From positions 62,001-126,000 of the forward strand of contig CAWCYG010000007.1 of assembly GCA_963799815.1 (NCBI GenBank): 64,000 bases of DNA. The letters run 5' to 3'. Shown one piece after another: positions 25,260-33,603 of this stretch. Below the pieces are notes generated by a model. It was not told the DNA's origin. It was given only the letters and a program-made list of their open reading frames with translations, and ran no database searches. Every line of letters starts with the position of its first letter. Positions within the stretch are counted from its first letter, which is position 1. Source of the DNA: JBDTSW01 sp963799815. GTDB lineage: Bacteria > Actinomycetota > Thermoleophilia > Solirubrobacterales > 70-9. Position numbers and translations under genes: made by a program.

Positions 25260-25651
25260 CTTCTCCGTGCCTCCTTGGTCTCCGTTCCAAACGCCCCTTG
25301 CCTTCCTTGTCCATCGCCTCATTCCATCGGGGGATGGATCTCTCGGTGGGGCTCGGCGAGTATTACAACGAAAACGAGGCGATTGTGGATCAAAAATTAA
25401 TACAGGATTAAAGTAATTGCTTAATTAAGCCATATTCAGAATTCTTGCGCTCCTACGATCAGAGGATATATCTCCATCAATCGGTAATAGCACTGCATCT
25501 ACCGATCTAGGTCAGGCTCGCGCAATCGCCACCCGCCGCTGTCCAAACGGGTGAAACCGCTCGGGTTCCCTTGCACCTCTTCAACGAGCTCAGGGCCCGC
25601 GAGCTTCCACGGGCCCGGCGGGCGGGTCGGTCGTCTAGTTGCTGCCGGGCG
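25260..25651. other. Long intergenic region with an AT-rich island
   Basis: No convincing gene is seen. Bases about 25365-25510 are strikingly AT-rich for this genome (TTAATTAA, GATATATC) and may hold the promoter of the minus-strand gene at 25259, or a small RNA. An inverted repeat ATCGGTA ... TACCGAT spans 25480-25506 with a 13-base loop. A second hairpin, GGGCCCG ... CGGGCCC (25593-25616), lies past the nadB stop and may end its transcript. Confidence 0.5.
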
Positions 25652-27085
25652 CTAGGCCCAGCGTTCGCGTCGGAGCTCTCCTGCCGCTGAGGTGACCAGA
25701 TGCTCTCCGTCGAAACCGGGGTCGGGCAGCCTGAAGTCGGTGCGCCGGTGCGCCCCGCGGGATTCTGCACGCTCGATAGCGGCGCGCGCGATCAGCCGCG
25801 CCAGGGGATAGGCATCGTCGAGCAGGGGCGCGAGCCGCTGAGCGGAGCGAATCGGCCCTGCGTGCCGCCAGACGGCTTCGCGGGTGGCCACGGTGGGGGG
25901 CTCAAAGCGCGTGGCAGGGCGTTCCATCCCCGGAGCGCGATCGGGCTCATCAAGCGCCGCCTCGGCTGCACGCGCACCGAAGACGAAGCATTCGGAGAGC
26001 GAGTTCGACGCCAGCCGGTTGGCACCGTGCAGTCCGGTGCACGCACACTCGCCGACGGCATAGAGGCCGTCCACGCTGGTGCGTCCCTGCAGGTCGGTGG
26101 CGACGCCGCCGATCAGGTAGTGAGCAGCCGGGGCCACCGGCACCGGCTCGGCCAGCGGATCCAGGCCGGCTTCACGGCAGGCTGCGTACACGTTTGGAAA
26201 GCGCGCCTCTTCGATGCCCCGCATGTCAAGCCACACGTGGGGCGAGGAGTCGGCACGCATGCGGTCGAGGATCGCCGCCGTCACCTGGTCTCTAGGCGCC
26301 AGCTCGTCGGTGAAGCGCTCGCCACTGGCATCCAAGAGCGTCGCCCCCTCGCCACGGATCGCCTCGGTGATCAACTTGCCGTCGCCCGGGCGCCCCGCCA
26401 ACTCGAGCGCGGTGGGGTGGAACTGGCACAGCTCCAAGTCGGCCAGCCCCGCTCCTGCAGCGTTCGCCATTACCGCGCCGGCCGCGATGGCGCCCCACGG
26501 GTTCGTTGTCCGCGCCCACAGCGCCGCCCCGCCGCCGGTGGCCATGATCGTGGCGCGGCTCGTGATTTCCCCGTCGTCGGTAATCGCACCGGCGCAGCCG
26601 GAGCCATCGCTCCAAAGAGCGGTGACGGAGGCGCCTTCGAGCACCTCGAGGGTGGGCGTTGAGGCTGCGATCGCGGCCAGCCTGGCGGTGATGGCGCGAC
26701 CGGTCTCGCTTCCTCCCGCGTGCACGATCCGGCGTGCCGAATGCCCACCCTCCAGGCCAAGCGAGAGCGAGCCGTCGGGCTCGGTGTCGAACTCCACACC
26801 GCGGCGGCGGAGCTCCTCGACGGCCGCGGGCGCCTCGGCCGTGAGCGCCTCGACGGCCGAGGGGCGGCACAGGCCCCTGCCGGCGCTCAGCGTGTCGTCA
26901 GCATGCCGGGCAGGGGAGTCGTCGGGTGCGAGGGCCGCCGCGAGACCGCCCTGCGCCCAGTAGGACGAGCTCTCCGCGAGCGGCTTGCGGGAGACAAGCA
27001 TGGTGTGGGCACCGGCCTCGGCGGCCCGGATGGCCGCATAAAGGCCCGCGGCCCCGCCGCCGATGACGGCAACGTCGCACTGCAT
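25652..27085 (-). CDS. nadB: L-aspartate oxidase
   Basis: A flavoprotein of 477 residues that oxidises L-aspartate to iminoaspartate, the first step of de novo NAD synthesis. The FAD dinucleotide fold is at the N-terminus (VAVIGGGAAGLYAAI), followed by SSSYWAQGGLAAAL, ERFTDELAPRDQVTAAI with catalytic Arg, HYLIGGVATDLQGRTSVDGLYAVGE and GANRLASNSLSECFVFG. The ATG at 27085 is favoured by GAGGAG just upstream. nadA and nadC are not in the window. It is transcribed divergently from an HDAC-like gene with only 43 bp between starts. Confidence 0.93.
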   Translation of the reverse strand: MQCDVAVIGGGAAGLYAAIRAAEAGAHTMLVSRKPLAESSSYWAQGGLAAALAPDDSPARHADDTLSAGRGLCRPSAVEALTAEAPAAVEELRRRGVEFDTEPDGSLSLGLEGGHSARRIVHAGGSETGRAITARLAAIAASTPTLEVLEGASVTALWSDGSGCAGAITDDGEITSRATIMATGGGAALWARTTNPWGAIAAGAVMANAAGAGLADLELCQFHPTALELAGRPGDGKLITEAIRGEGATLLDASGERFTDELAPRDQVTAAILDRMRADSSPHVWLDMRGIEEARFPNVYAACREAGLDPLAEPVPVAPAAHYLIGGVATDLQGRTSVDGLYAVGECACTGLHGANRLASNSLSECFVFGARAAEAALDEPDRAPGMERPATRFEPPTVATREAVWRHAGPIRSAQRLAPLLDDAYPLARLIARAAIERAESRGAHRRTDFRLPDPGFDGEHLVTSAAGELRRERWA

Positions 27086-27112
27086 CGCTCCTCGCGGATC
27101 GTTCAAGCGGGC

Positions 27113-27119
27113 TACGGTA
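27113..27119. promoter_or_regulatory. Overlapping divergent -10 boxes for nadB and the HDAC-like gene
   Basis: TACGGT (27113-27118, plus) lies 10 bases before the HDAC-like ATG; TACCGT (27119-27114, minus) faces nadB. The two hexamers overlap, so the polymerases should exclude each other. Confidence 0.4.
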
Positions 27120-27128
27120 CCCCGCGCC

Positions 27129-28139
27129 ATGGCCCTCTACGTATCCCACCCGTCGTCGCACGATCACGACACTGGCCACCACCCCGAGAACGCCGGACGG
27201 CTGCGGGCGATCGAGGCGGCGATGAAGGCAAGGGATTGGCTCGGCGTCGAGCGTGTCGAGGCGCCGCGTGCGGAGCGGGAGTGGCTCGAGCGCGTGCACT
27301 CGGCCGCGCACATCGACATGATCGAGGCCCTCGGCGCGCGCGGCGGGGGCGCGATCGACGTCGATACGGGGATGAGCGAGGGCTCCCTGGAGGCGGCTTT
27401 CCGCGGCGCCGGCGCCGCGGTCCACGCGACCGAGCGGCTGCTTGGGGGCGAGGCCACCGTCGCCTTCTGCGGCACGCGCCCGCCCGGCCACCATGCCGAG
27501 CGCGAGCGCGCGATGGGCTTCTGCCTCTTCAACAACGCCGCGATCGCCGCGGCCCACGCACGAGCCGCGTGCGGCGCCGAGCGCGTCCTCATCCTCGATT
27601 GGGACGTACATCACGGCAACGGCACCGAGGCGATCTTCGCCGCATCAGCCGAGGTGCTCTACGCATCGATCCACCAGTCGCCCCTGTATCCCGGAACCGG
27701 GCCGGCCGACTTCACTGGGGTGGGAGAGGGAGAGGGCTACACCGTGAACCTGCCGGTGCCCCCTGGTGCCGGGTCCGACGAGTTCCTGGCGCTCGTGCAG
27801 CACGTGGTGGCGCCGCTGGCGCTCGCCTTCGCACCGAGTCTCATCATCCTCTCGTCGGGATACGACGCGCACCGGGCCGACCCGCTGGGCTCGTGCAGGG
27901 TCGATGAGGCGGGCTTCGCCGAGATGACAGCGTCGATGCGCGATCTCGGCCGCGAGCTCGAAGCGCCCGTTCTGGTCGTGCTCGAGGGCGGTTACGACCC
28001 GCCCGCTCTCGCCGCTTCCGTCGTCGCGACGGTCGAGGCGCTCGATGGCGACACCACAGCGCGAACGGCTCCGCTCGAGGCCGCGGGCGAGCATCTGGCG
28101 CGGGTCGGCAGCCGCTGGCCGGTCGTAGCGCCTGGTTGA
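27129..28139 (+). CDS. Histone deacetylase-family hydrolase
   Basis: A 336-residue zinc amidohydrolase of the class II HDAC/acetoin-utilisation/acetylpolyamine family. It has RPPGHHAERERAMGFCLFNN with the tandem His, DWDVHHGNGT with the metal Asp and His, and SSGYDAHRADPLG with the second metal Asp. The Tyr-containing EGGYDP near the end is also kept. Bacterial members deacetylate lysine side chains, acetylpolyamines or acetate-bearing small molecules; the substrate here is open. It follows a near-leaderless promoter shared with nadB. Confidence 0.9.
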   Translation: MALYVSHPSSHDHDTGHHPENAGRLRAIEAAMKARDWLGVERVEAPRAEREWLERVHSAAHIDMIEALGARGGGAIDVDTGMSEGSLEAAFRGAGAAVHATERLLGGEATVAFCGTRPPGHHAERERAMGFCLFNNAAIAAAHARAACGAERVLILDWDVHHGNGTEAIFAASAEVLYASIHQSPLYPGTGPADFTGVGEGEGYTVNLPVPPGAGSDEFLALVQHVVAPLALAFAPSLIILSSGYDAHRADPLGSCRVDEAGFAEMTASMRDLGRELEAPVLVVLEGGYDPPALAASVVATVEALDGDTTARTAPLEAAGEHLARVGSRWPVVAPG

Positions 28140-28155
28140 GTCGCGGCGGGTCGCC

Positions 28156-29034
28156 CTAGGGGGCGACACGGCCCTCGACGGCCTTCAGGAAGTCCAGCGA
28201 GAAGCCCGGGATCAGATTGAGGTCGTCGATTGCGGTGAACGGGCGATCCTCACGGAACTTGATCACTCGCTTGGCCTGCGTCATCGTCATGCCGAGGTAG
28301 CGAAGCTCCTCGAGGCTCGCCTCGTTCAACCTCAGGAGTCCGCGCGTCTTCGGGTTGTCTTCGGACTCAGCGATGCCCCGGCCGCCTTCGGGCTGCCGGG
28401 CCGCCTGACGCTGTTCGGACCGCCCGGCGGAGCCGTTGCTCTTGGCTGCCTCGGTGGTCAGCCCGGTTTGCTCCTTGAGCCACCCGATGCGCTCGTCCGT
28501 CTGAGTGCGCAGAGCCTCGAGCTTCTCCCGCATGGCCACGGTCTCGCTTACGAGGCGCTCATCGGTCTCCGAACGCCGGCGCCGCTCGGCCTCTGCCTCA
28601 CCGGCCGCCTGCTTCGCCCGAGCCTCGGCCGCTGCGGCGCGCTCCTCCGCCGCCTGCGCCTTCTTCGCCTCCGCCTCCGCCGTGCGCTCCCCGGCGGCGC
28701 GGAGCTTCTTCACCTCCGCCTCGACCCTCTCGGCGCGCTCCTCCGCCGCCTGCAGCTTCTTCGCCTGCGCCTCGGCGGCGCGTTCCCCGGCAGCACGCAG
28801 CTTCTTTACCTGCGCCTCGGCCTCGTCAGCACGGTCCTCGGCAGCCTCAAGCTTGGAGTGCAGGAGCTGAATTCGTTCCGCCGTCTCGGCTTTTTCCCGC
28901 GTTAGATCACGGCCGAGGGCGAGGAGCTCCTCGATTGCTCGCGCTTCAGGCGTGTCCGCGTTACCCGCTTTGGACAAGGCCCTCTGGTTTCTCTCTGCCT
29001 GGTCGAAGATGCCGGACTCTTGATTTGCCATCAC
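28156..29034 (-). CDS. Coiled-coil protein with C-terminal helix-hairpin-helix
   Basis: A 292-residue protein. Residues about 45-180 form a continuous Ala/Glu/Lys/Arg coiled coil with internal near-repeats (KKLRAAGER, KKLQAAEER, KKLRAAGER, KKAQAAEER). After a polar linker the last 65 residues (LLRLNEASLEELRYLGMT, KFREDRPFTAIDDLNLIPGFS) form a ComEA-like helix-hairpin-helix module that could bind DNA. No signal peptide is seen. GTG 29034 then ATG 29031 follow a TAGTCT box at 7 bases, so the message is probably leaderless. A role in DNA organisation is a guess. Confidence 0.6.
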   Translation of the reverse strand: MMANQESGIFDQAERNQRALSKAGNADTPEARAIEELLALGRDLTREKAETAERIQLLHSKLEAAEDRADEAEAQVKKLRAAGERAAEAQAKKLQAAEERAERVEAEVKKLRAAGERTAEAEAKKAQAAEERAAAAEARAKQAAGEAEAERRRRSETDERLVSETVAMREKLEALRTQTDERIGWLKEQTGLTTEAAKSNGSAGRSEQRQAARQPEGGRGIAESEDNPKTRGLLRLNEASLEELRYLGMTMTQAKRVIKFREDRPFTAIDDLNLIPGFSLDFLKAVEGRVAP

Positions 29035-29041
29035 GGCGTTC

Positions 29042-29047
29042 AGACTA
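29042..29047 (-). promoter_or_regulatory. Probable leaderless -10 box of the coiled-coil gene
   Basis: TAGTCT on the minus strand, 7 bases, then GTG-ATG. The same TANNNT-N7-GTG-ATG arrangement stands before hutH. Confidence 0.45.
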
Positions 29048-29098
29048 AGAGAGGATTTCGTTCCATGCGCCGGTTCCCTCGACCGGACCAGCGCAGGC

Positions 29099-30049
29099 TC
29101 AGCGCTCGTCTGCCAGCACCTGGCGATAGGCGCAGGCCACCCGCTCCGCCATCGCCCGCGCCGAGAACCACGACGCCCGGGAGCGACCGTGGATCCGCGG
29201 ATCCGCGCTGTCGAGATGCTCCGCGGCGAGGCGGGCCCAGCGCTCGGCTTCAAAGGCGCCAACCAGGCACCCCTCGACGCCGCCCAGCAGCATCGGCGCG
29301 ATGCCGACCGCGGTCGAGAGCACCGGCACGTCGCAGGCGAGCGCCTCGATCGCGGCGAGGCCGAAGCCCTCGTTGTCGGAGGTGACCAGCACAGCCGCCG
29401 AGGCGTTCACCCAGTCGGGCATCTCCTCGGCCTTGGTTCCCCCCAGCGTCAGGAGCTTTGCGTTCGCCCGCCGGGCCACCTCGGCGGCCAGGTCGTGGCG
29501 TTTCTCTGGACGGAAGTCGGCGGCGGGAAACAGGAGGTAGCGGCCATCGGCGTCCAGGCCGAGACGCCGGCGCGCCTGGGCTCGCGCGGATGGCCGAAAG
29601 CGCTCGAGGTCCGCCCCGCAGGGGAGCACAGCGATCGCGCCGCCGCGATCACGCGGGAGCCCGGGCCGCCCCGCCTCCTCCTCGAAGAGCGCCCGCGACG
29701 CGGCTGCGACGAGGTCGAGGCGGGAGGTCAAGCGTCGCGAGAGGCGCCCGACCGTGGGGTGACGGACGTCGGTTCCGTGGAACGTGACGACGAGTGGACG
29801 GGCGCCGGCGAGCGCCGCGCTCCATCCGGCGAGCCCATAGTGGGCGTGGACGAGGTCATAGCCGCCACCGCGCAGGCGCCGGCGGATCCCTCCGGAAGCG
29901 CGCACCAGCGCCCGCTTGCCCATCGGGAAGGAGAAGAGCTCCGCGTCGACGCCCGCGGCTCGCAGGCCGGCGACTTGATCGCGCACGTAGTTGCCGCGGC
30001 CGGGCGCCTTCGCGTCCGGCGTGATGTTCGTGACGACCAGGACCCGCAC
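29099..30049 (-). CDS. Family 4 glycosyltransferase
   Basis: A 316-residue GT-B fold glycosyltransferase. The N-terminal domain begins VRVLVVTNITPDAKAPGRGNYV and has HAHYGLAGWSAAL and FHGTDVRHP; the C-terminal donor domain has FRPEKRHDLAAEVARR and the E-x7-E-type motif SDNEGFGLAAIEALACDVPVL. The acceptor is probably a lipid or surface glycan but cannot be named. GTG at 30049 follows TACGCT by 6 bases (leaderless); an upstream GTG at 30109 is less likely. Confidence 0.85.
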   Translation of the reverse strand: MRVLVVTNITPDAKAPGRGNYVRDQVAGLRAAGVDAELFSFPMGKRALVRASGGIRRRLRGGGYDLVHAHYGLAGWSAALAGARPLVVTFHGTDVRHPTVGRLSRRLTSRLDLVAAASRALFEEEAGRPGLPRDRGGAIAVLPCGADLERFRPSARAQARRRLGLDADGRYLLFPAADFRPEKRHDLAAEVARRANAKLLTLGGTKAEEMPDWVNASAAVLVTSDNEGFGLAAIEALACDVPVLSTAVGIAPMLLGGVEGCLVGAFEAERWARLAAEHLDSADPRIHGRSRASWFSARAMAERVACAYRQVLADER

Positions 30050-30055
30050 GGCGCC

Positions 30056-30061
30056 AGCGTA
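30056..30061 (-). promoter_or_regulatory. Probable leaderless -10 box of the glycosyltransferase gene
   Basis: TACGCT on the minus strand, 6 bases before the GTG at 30049. Confidence 0.45.
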
Positions 30062-30183
30062 TCCGCGTGAGGTGCGGCTTCTGGCACGCCCCCGAGCCAC
30101 AGTCGCCACCGCCGGGTCTGGATCGGCGACTCAATTCGGCGCAGGATCGCTCGACAATCGATCACAGACGAGGGAGGACTCGA

Positions 30184-30390
30184 ATGCAGAAGTTGCTGAG
30201 CCGGCGACCGTTCACCGAGGAGCGTGGCCAGGGCACGGTCGAGTACGTCGGCCTGATCCTGCTCGTCAGCCTGCTCATGGTCGGCATGGTCGCCGCCATG
30301 AAGGGCTTCAACGGCAGCGAGGGGACGGAGATCGCCGAGGTGATCGTCGCCAAGATCAAGTCGGCGGTGAACGCGATCACGTTCCAGTAA
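30184..30390 (+). CDS. Flp/Fap-type small pilin-like protein
   Basis: A 68-residue protein with a basic N-terminus, then ERGQGTVEYVGLILLVSLLMVGMVAAMKG. The G-x-x-x-x-E pattern before a hydrophobic helix matches class III (Flp) pilins cut by a prepilin peptidase. A strong GGGAGG lies before the ATG. No tad export genes are nearby, so assembly genes must be elsewhere, or this is an orphan minor pilin. Short and simple, but the motif is convincing. Confidence 0.7.
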   Translation: MQKLLSRRPFTEERGQGTVEYVGLILLVSLLMVGMVAAMKGFNGSEGTEIAEVIVAKIKSAVNAITFQ

Positions 30391-30505
30391 CCGGCACGCA
30401 GCGCCGCCCACCGCGACCCGTTGATCCCACACCGGGCCTCGGGGTATGGTGGGCGGCCCGTGCCGATGGTGCACGGCGAACCTCGGCAGGTGCGAGACTC
30501 ACGCC

Positions 30506-31231
30506 GTGGCCCGAAGCTACGACCGTACCCCCGCCGATCTACGCCCCGTAGACGTGGAGCCCGGCTTCGTCCGCACCGCGACGGGCTCGGCCCTCTTTAG
30601 CCAGGGCGAGACACGAATCATCTGTACGGCCTCGGTAAACGGCTCGGTACCGCGCTGGATGGAGGGCCGCGGGCGTGGGTGGGTGACCGCCGAGTACTCG
30701 ATGCTTCCCGCCTCCACGGGTCAGCGCAAGGAGCGCGACGTAAAGCGTGGGAAGCAGGACGGTCGCGGGGTGGAGATCCAGCGCCTGATCGGGCGATCGC
30801 TGCGGGCGATAGTCGACCTCGAGGCGCTGGGCGAGCGCTCGGTCTACGTCGATTGCGACGTTCTTCAGGCCGACGGCGGCACCCGCTGTGCCTCGATCAC
30901 GGGCGGCTTCATCGCTCTGCGTCTGGCCCTCGATTCGCTCCTGCAGGCCGGCGAGCTCGAGCGCGACCCGCTCACCGGCACCGTCGCTGCCGTGAGCTGC
31001 GGGATCGTCGACGGGGTCGCGCTCTGCGATCTCGACTACTCGGAGGACTCGCGCGCCGAGGTTGACGCCAACGTCGTCATGTCGGGCGACGGCGGCGTGG
31101 TCGAGGTCCAGGCCACGGCCGAGCAGACCCCCGTTTCGCGCGCGTCGCTCGACGACCTCCTGGCGCTGGCCGAGCCCGCCATCGGTGCCCTTCGCGATTT
31201 CCAGGAGGCGTCCCGCGAGCCGGACGGCTGA
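30506..31231 (+). CDS. rph: Ribonuclease PH
   Basis: A 241-residue phosphorolytic 3'-5' exoribonuclease that trims tRNA 3' ends. Family motifs include FVRTATGSALFSQGETRIICTASV, GWVTAEYSMLPAST, RKERDVKRGKQDGRGVEIQRLIGRSLRA and VDCDVLQADGGTRCASITGGFIAL. GTG at 30506 gives the usual N-terminus (ARSYDRTPADLRPV); the frame is open to 30446 but without homology. The stop shares one base with the rdgB ATG, a common rph-rdgB pairing. Confidence 0.95.
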   Translation: MARSYDRTPADLRPVDVEPGFVRTATGSALFSQGETRIICTASVNGSVPRWMEGRGRGWVTAEYSMLPASTGQRKERDVKRGKQDGRGVEIQRLIGRSLRAIVDLEALGERSVYVDCDVLQADGGTRCASITGGFIALRLALDSLLQAGELERDPLTGTVAAVSCGIVDGVALCDLDYSEDSRAEVDANVVMSGDGGVVEVQATAEQTPVSRASLDDLLALAEPAIGALRDFQEASREPDG

Positions 31232-31851
31232 TGGCTTCGCGGCTCGTCGTGGCGACACGGAACGAGCACAAGCTGCAGGAGCTGGCCGAGATCCTTGCGG
31301 GGATCGAGCTGGTGGAGCTCCCCGCGGAGGTCGAGCTCCCGCCGGAGACGGGTCAGACCTTCGGCGAGAACGCGTTGATCAAGGCTCGCGCCGCTCTCGA
31401 GGCCACCGGCGAGCCGGCGGTCGCGGACGACTCCGGCATCTCCGCCCCGGCGCTAGGCGGGCGGCCCGGAGTCCGCTCGGCCCGCTACGCGGGCGAGGAC
31501 GCGACGGATGAGGAGAACCTTGCGCTCTTGATCTCCGAGCTCGCCGGGACCGTGGATCGCTCCGTCGCCTACGTCTGTGCGATCGCCCACATCGACGAGG
31601 CGGGAGACGAGCAGCTGTTCGAGGGGCGCTGCGAGGGGGAGCTCACCTCGGAGCCGCGGGGAACTGGCGGCTTCGGCTACGACCCCGCCTTCGTCCCGCG
31701 CGACACCGGCGCTCGCGATGGGCGAACGATGGCGGAGCTCAGCCCGGCCGAAAAGCACGCGATCAGCCACCGCGGACGGGCGGCACGCCTTTTGGCCGCG
31801 CATCTCGGCCTGCCGCCGGCGGCGACCCCCGAGCCGGGAGCGGGGCCGTGA
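31231..31851 (+). CDS. rdgB: Non-canonical purine NTP pyrophosphatase (RdgB/HAM1)
   Basis: A 206-residue house-cleaning enzyme that hydrolyses dITP, XTP and ITP to monophosphates. Motifs are VATRNEHKLQELAEIL at the N-terminus, VADDSGISAPALGGRPGVRSARYAG, and GTGGFGYDPAFVP. It follows rph directly (TGATG) and is overlapped by 4 bp by the next gene, so rph, rdgB and the cation efflux gene should be one transcript. Confidence 0.95.
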   Translation: MASRLVVATRNEHKLQELAEILAGIELVELPAEVELPPETGQTFGENALIKARAALEATGEPAVADDSGISAPALGGRPGVRSARYAGEDATDEENLALLISELAGTVDRSVAYVCAIAHIDEAGDEQLFEGRCEGELTSEPRGTGGFGYDPAFVPRDTGARDGRTMAELSPAEKHAISHRGRAARLLAAHLGLPPAATPEPGAGP

Positions 31852-32774
31852 TCCGCACGAAAACGGGCGCGGCGGCGCTCTCGGTGGTCTCCAACTCGAT
31901 CCTGATCGCGCTCAAGATCGCGGCGGGGGCGATCACCGGCTCGATCGCGATCATCACCGAGGCCGTCCACTCGGCGATCGACCTGGTGGCCTCGGTCGTC
32001 GCCCTGGTCTCGGTCCGAAAGGCCGATGCGCCGGCCGACGCCGAGCATCCCTATGGCCACGAGAAGCTCGAGAACCTCGCCGCGGCGATCGAGGGCATGC
32101 TGATCCTCGTCGGCGCGGGCGTGATCATCTACGAGGCGACCCGCCGCCTGGCCGAGGGCGCCGACGCGACCATGCTCGACGACCTCGGCATCGGGATCGC
32201 GGTGATCGCCTTCTCCGCGCTCGCCAACGTCTGCATCTCACTCTTCCTGCGCCGCCGAGCACGCGCGCTGGAGTCGCCCGCGCTCGCCGGCGACGCCGCG
32301 CACCTCGGCACCGACGCGCTCACGTCGACCGGCGTCCTCGCGGGACTCGCGCTCGTCGAGATCACCGGCGAGCCGGCCTTCGATGCGATTACCGCGATCT
32401 GCGTCGCGATCGCGATCGTCGTCGCGGGAATTCGCATCCTGAGCCGCTCCGGCCGCGTGCTCGTCGACGAAGCACCGCCGGCATCGGAGCTAGACCGCAT
32501 CGAGGAGGTGATCGCGGCGGCGCGAGCCGATGCGCCCGAAATCGCGGGCTACCACAAGCTTCGGGCGAGGCTCTCAGGCGCCCATCTCAAGGTGGACCTC
32601 CATCTTCAGTTTCGCTCAGGCACCTCGCTCGAGCGTGCCCACGCCCTCGCGCATCGACTGCGCGACGCGATCGAGGGGGAGTTCTCCCACTCCGAGGTGC
32701 TGATCCACACCGAGCCCGAGGGCTCCGTGCGTGATCCCGACAGCCTGGCGGGAGATCCGGGGCGGGCGGGGTAG
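31848..32774 (+). CDS. Cation diffusion facilitator (CDF) metal efflux protein
   Basis: A 308-residue CDF transporter that exports a divalent metal (Zn, Fe, Mn, Co or Cd) by proton exchange. It has six hydrophobic helices; helix 2 shows the metal-site residues in TEAVHSAIDLVAS (HxxxD) and helix 5 GDAAHLGTDALTS (HxxxD). The C-terminal ~90 residues form the soluble ferredoxin-like domain with LKVDLHLQF and HALAHRLRDAIE. GTG start overlaps the rdgB stop. Metal specificity is not evident. Confidence 0.9.
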   Translation: MIRTKTGAAALSVVSNSILIALKIAAGAITGSIAIITEAVHSAIDLVASVVALVSVRKADAPADAEHPYGHEKLENLAAAIEGMLILVGAGVIIYEATRRLAEGADATMLDDLGIGIAVIAFSALANVCISLFLRRRARALESPALAGDAAHLGTDALTSTGVLAGLALVEITGEPAFDAITAICVAIAIVVAGIRILSRSGRVLVDEAPPASELDRIEEVIAAARADAPEIAGYHKLRARLSGAHLKVDLHLQFRSGTSLERAHALAHRLRDAIEGEFSHSEVLIHTEPEGSVRDPDSLAGDPGRAG

Positions 32775-32780
32775 GCGGGC

Positions 32781-32915
32781 TCAGAGCAGGTTTACGCCGG
32801 CGGCGGCCCCCACGGCTCCGACCGTGATTGCATAGCCGACGTAGCCGTTCAGCGCTAGCAGGATGACCGCCACGGCGCAGACGCTGACGATGATGAGCCA
32901 GGAGATCCGGGACAT
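32781..32915 (-). CDS. 44-residue two-helix membrane peptide
   Basis: A short frame MSRISWLIIVSVCAVAVILL followed by NGYVGYAITVGAVGAAAGVNLL. Two hydrophobic stretches separated by a NGYVGY turn suggest a small inner-membrane protein. It is divergent from the gene at 32938 and convergent with the CDF gene. Coding status rests on composition and the ATG only, so it is tentative. Confidence 0.45.
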   Translation of the reverse strand: MSRISWLIIVSVCAVAVILLALNGYVGYAITVGAVGAAAGVNLL

Positions 32916-32925
32916 GAGCTGCCTA

Positions 32926-32931
32926 TATGTT
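32926..32931 (+). promoter_or_regulatory. Probable leaderless -10 box of the roadblock-like gene
   Basis: TATGTT, 6 bases, then ATG at 32938; no Shine-Dalgarno. The CATATA on the other strand may serve the small membrane peptide gene. Confidence 0.4.
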
Positions 32932-32937
32932 TGACGA

Positions 32938-33360
32938 ATGAGCCGGACAGAGGCCGAGCGATCGGGTGAAGGGCCCTCACCGACGGCCGCGGACGCCGAG
33001 CTGGCGGTTGCGCGGATGCGGGAGATGTCGCCTGACCTGCGCGGCTGTGCGGTCCTTGATGCAGAGGACAAGGAGCTGGCCTCGAGCGCCGGGTCCGGTT
33101 GGGCCGAGGCGGGCGCCGGCTTTCTAGCCGCCGCCGATCGTGCCGGGGGAGAGGCCACCACGCAGGTCCACGTCGCGACCGAGGACGGGGAAGCGTTCGC
33201 CGTCCGGGAGGGTGGCCTGGCGATGGTCGCGGTGGCCGAGCGCTTCGTCTTGGCCTCCCTCATGCTCTTCGACATGCGCACGGTTCTGCGCGACCTGGCG
33301 AGCGGCAATGGCGTGCCCGACCGGCGCGCCGTGCCTCCGGGTGAGACCGCAGGCGAATGA
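32938..33360 (+). CDS. Roadblock/LC7-like small protein
   Basis: A 140-residue soluble protein. MSPDLRGCAVLDAEDKELASS, an alpha/beta middle and AVREGGLAMVAVAERFVLASLMLFDMRTVLRDL resemble roadblock/LC7 domains, which bind small GTPases and regulate motility or polarity in bacteria. The match is by pattern only. Its stop overlaps the next start (ATGA), so the two small proteins are made together. Confidence 0.5.
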   Translation: MSRTEAERSGEGPSPTAADAELAVARMREMSPDLRGCAVLDAEDKELASSAGSGWAEAGAGFLAAADRAGGEATTQVHVATEDGEAFAVREGGLAMVAVAERFVLASLMLFDMRTVLRDLASGNGVPDRRAVPPGETAGE

Positions 33361-33572
33361 GCCCCAAGCCCCACCGTTTGCTGCTGGATCGCGTCGCTGG
33401 GGTCGCCGACGAGGCATCCGGCTTCCTGCGCCGGCGCCGGGCCGCTCAGCAGCCATTCGCAAGGGCCTCCTACGCCGCCGGCCGCAGCGCCGCCTTTCCG
33501 GCCGAGACGCCTGAGGGCAGGGAGCTCTTCCTCGCCGCGGCGCGCCTGATCGACATCGCCCGGGCCGAGTAG
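33357..33572 (+). CDS. Small conserved-looking protein paired with the roadblock-like gene
   Basis: A 71-residue basic N-terminal protein (MSPKPHRLLLDRVAGVADEASGFLRRRRA) with a C-terminal helix EGRELFLAAARLIDIARAE. No motif is recognised. The 4-bp ATGA overlap with the preceding gene supports real coding and a joint role. Confidence 0.5.
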   Translation: MSPKPHRLLLDRVAGVADEASGFLRRRRAAQQPFARASYAAGRSAAFPAETPEGRELFLAAARLIDIARAE

Positions 33573-33603
33573 CCCGCGCGGCCGCAGATAGGGCGTCCGG
33601 CCG

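Noticed and set aside
25365..25510. AT-rich segment as a mobile element remnant
   Set aside because: No terminal repeats, target duplication or transposase fragments were seen; composition alone is not enough.
28468..28905. Periodic DNA repeats that look like a short array
   Set aside because: They encode the heptad-like coiled coil of the minus-strand gene; unit lengths vary and there are no spacers, so this is not a CRISPR or satellite.
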